Both the position numbers and the translations under genes were made by a program. Positions 13,785 through 13,816 of a DNA stretch of 13,816 nt are shown here, one piece after another. The notes below the pieces were generated by a model. It was not told where the DNA came from. It ran no database searches and saw nothing but the letters and a program-made list of their open reading frames with translations. Origin of the DNA: Maribacter sp. (lineage in GTDB: Bacteria > Bacteroidota > Bacteroidia > Flavobacteriales > Flavobacteriaceae); contig JANQUX010000500.1 of the NCBI GenBank assembly GCA_030730545.1, positions 1 through 13,816 of the forward strand. Direction: 5' to 3'. Position 1 is the stretch's first letter. Each line of letters starts with the position of its first letter.

Positions 13785-13816
13785 CTAACTCCTAACTCCT
13801 GCCCTATATCCTAGCC
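13785..13816 (+). repeat. CTAACTC heptad array running off the window end
   Basis: Two exact CTAACTC units (13785, 13792) followed by degenerate units CTGCCCT (13799) and ATATCCT (13806), then AGCC to the end of the window. The downstream limit is not visible. From the spacing seen elsewhere, another gene boundary is likely to follow closely (inference). Confidence 0.7.

Overview
The window reads as chromosome of a low-GC member of the Bacteroidota, most likely a (marine) Flavobacteriaceae. The reasons are the family character of every protein (Bacteroidetes-type tandem FtsX/MacB permeases, a Mrp/NBP35 ATPase without CxxC, TrxR-like ferredoxin-NADP reductase), the AT-rich sequence, the general lack of Shine-Dalgarno sites, TAnnTTTG-type -7 boxes, and intergenic repeats of the CTAAYYC and GTCACTTCGAG... 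kind that I recall from flavobacterial genomes. The species cannot be named from the sequence alone.

Layout. Bases 1-8307 (+) hold an ABC transporter cluster: the 3' end of one large permease, three complete paralogous permeases (793, 802 and 808 aa, each with two FtsX domains) and a MacB/LolD-type ATPase. The first two complete permeases share an almost duplicated leader, so the array grew at least partly by tandem duplication. Bases 8308-8441 lie between convergent genes and hold a nested inverted repeat followed by degenerate 7-bp repeats. Bases 8442-10118 (-) encode an amidase-signature-family lipoprotein. Bases 10119-10331 are a divergent promoter region. Bases 10332-13608 (+) form an iron-sulfur/redox cluster: Mrp ATPase, NifU-domain scaffold protein, NADPH-dependent TrxR-like ferredoxin reductase, a four-helix-bundle (S23/23S rRNA IVS-protein family) ORF, and an adrenodoxin-type [2Fe-2S] ferredoxin. 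Bases 13609-13816 hold no gene but contain two inverted repeats and two tandem-repeat arrays.

How the genes may work together. The permeases and the ATPase should form one or more type VII (MacB-like) ABC complexes at the inner membrane. Mrp and NifU, only 2 bp apart, would assemble and deliver Fe-S clusters; the reductase and ferredoxin would supply NADPH-derived electrons, plausibly to that process. This is inference from context.

The most unusual structure is 12859-13275. A four-helix-bundle ORF sits between the reductase and its likely ferredoxin partner and is bracketed by inverted arrays of the same degenerate heptad (GRDTTAG-like on the left, CTAAYYC-like on the right). Similar heptad or octad arrays without such an ORF abut other genes in the window (7601-7640, 8405-8439, 13785-13816). 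This resembles a small element made of an ORF inside a potential RNA stem, reminiscent of 23S rRNA intervening sequences that encode the same protein family, but here it is intergenic.
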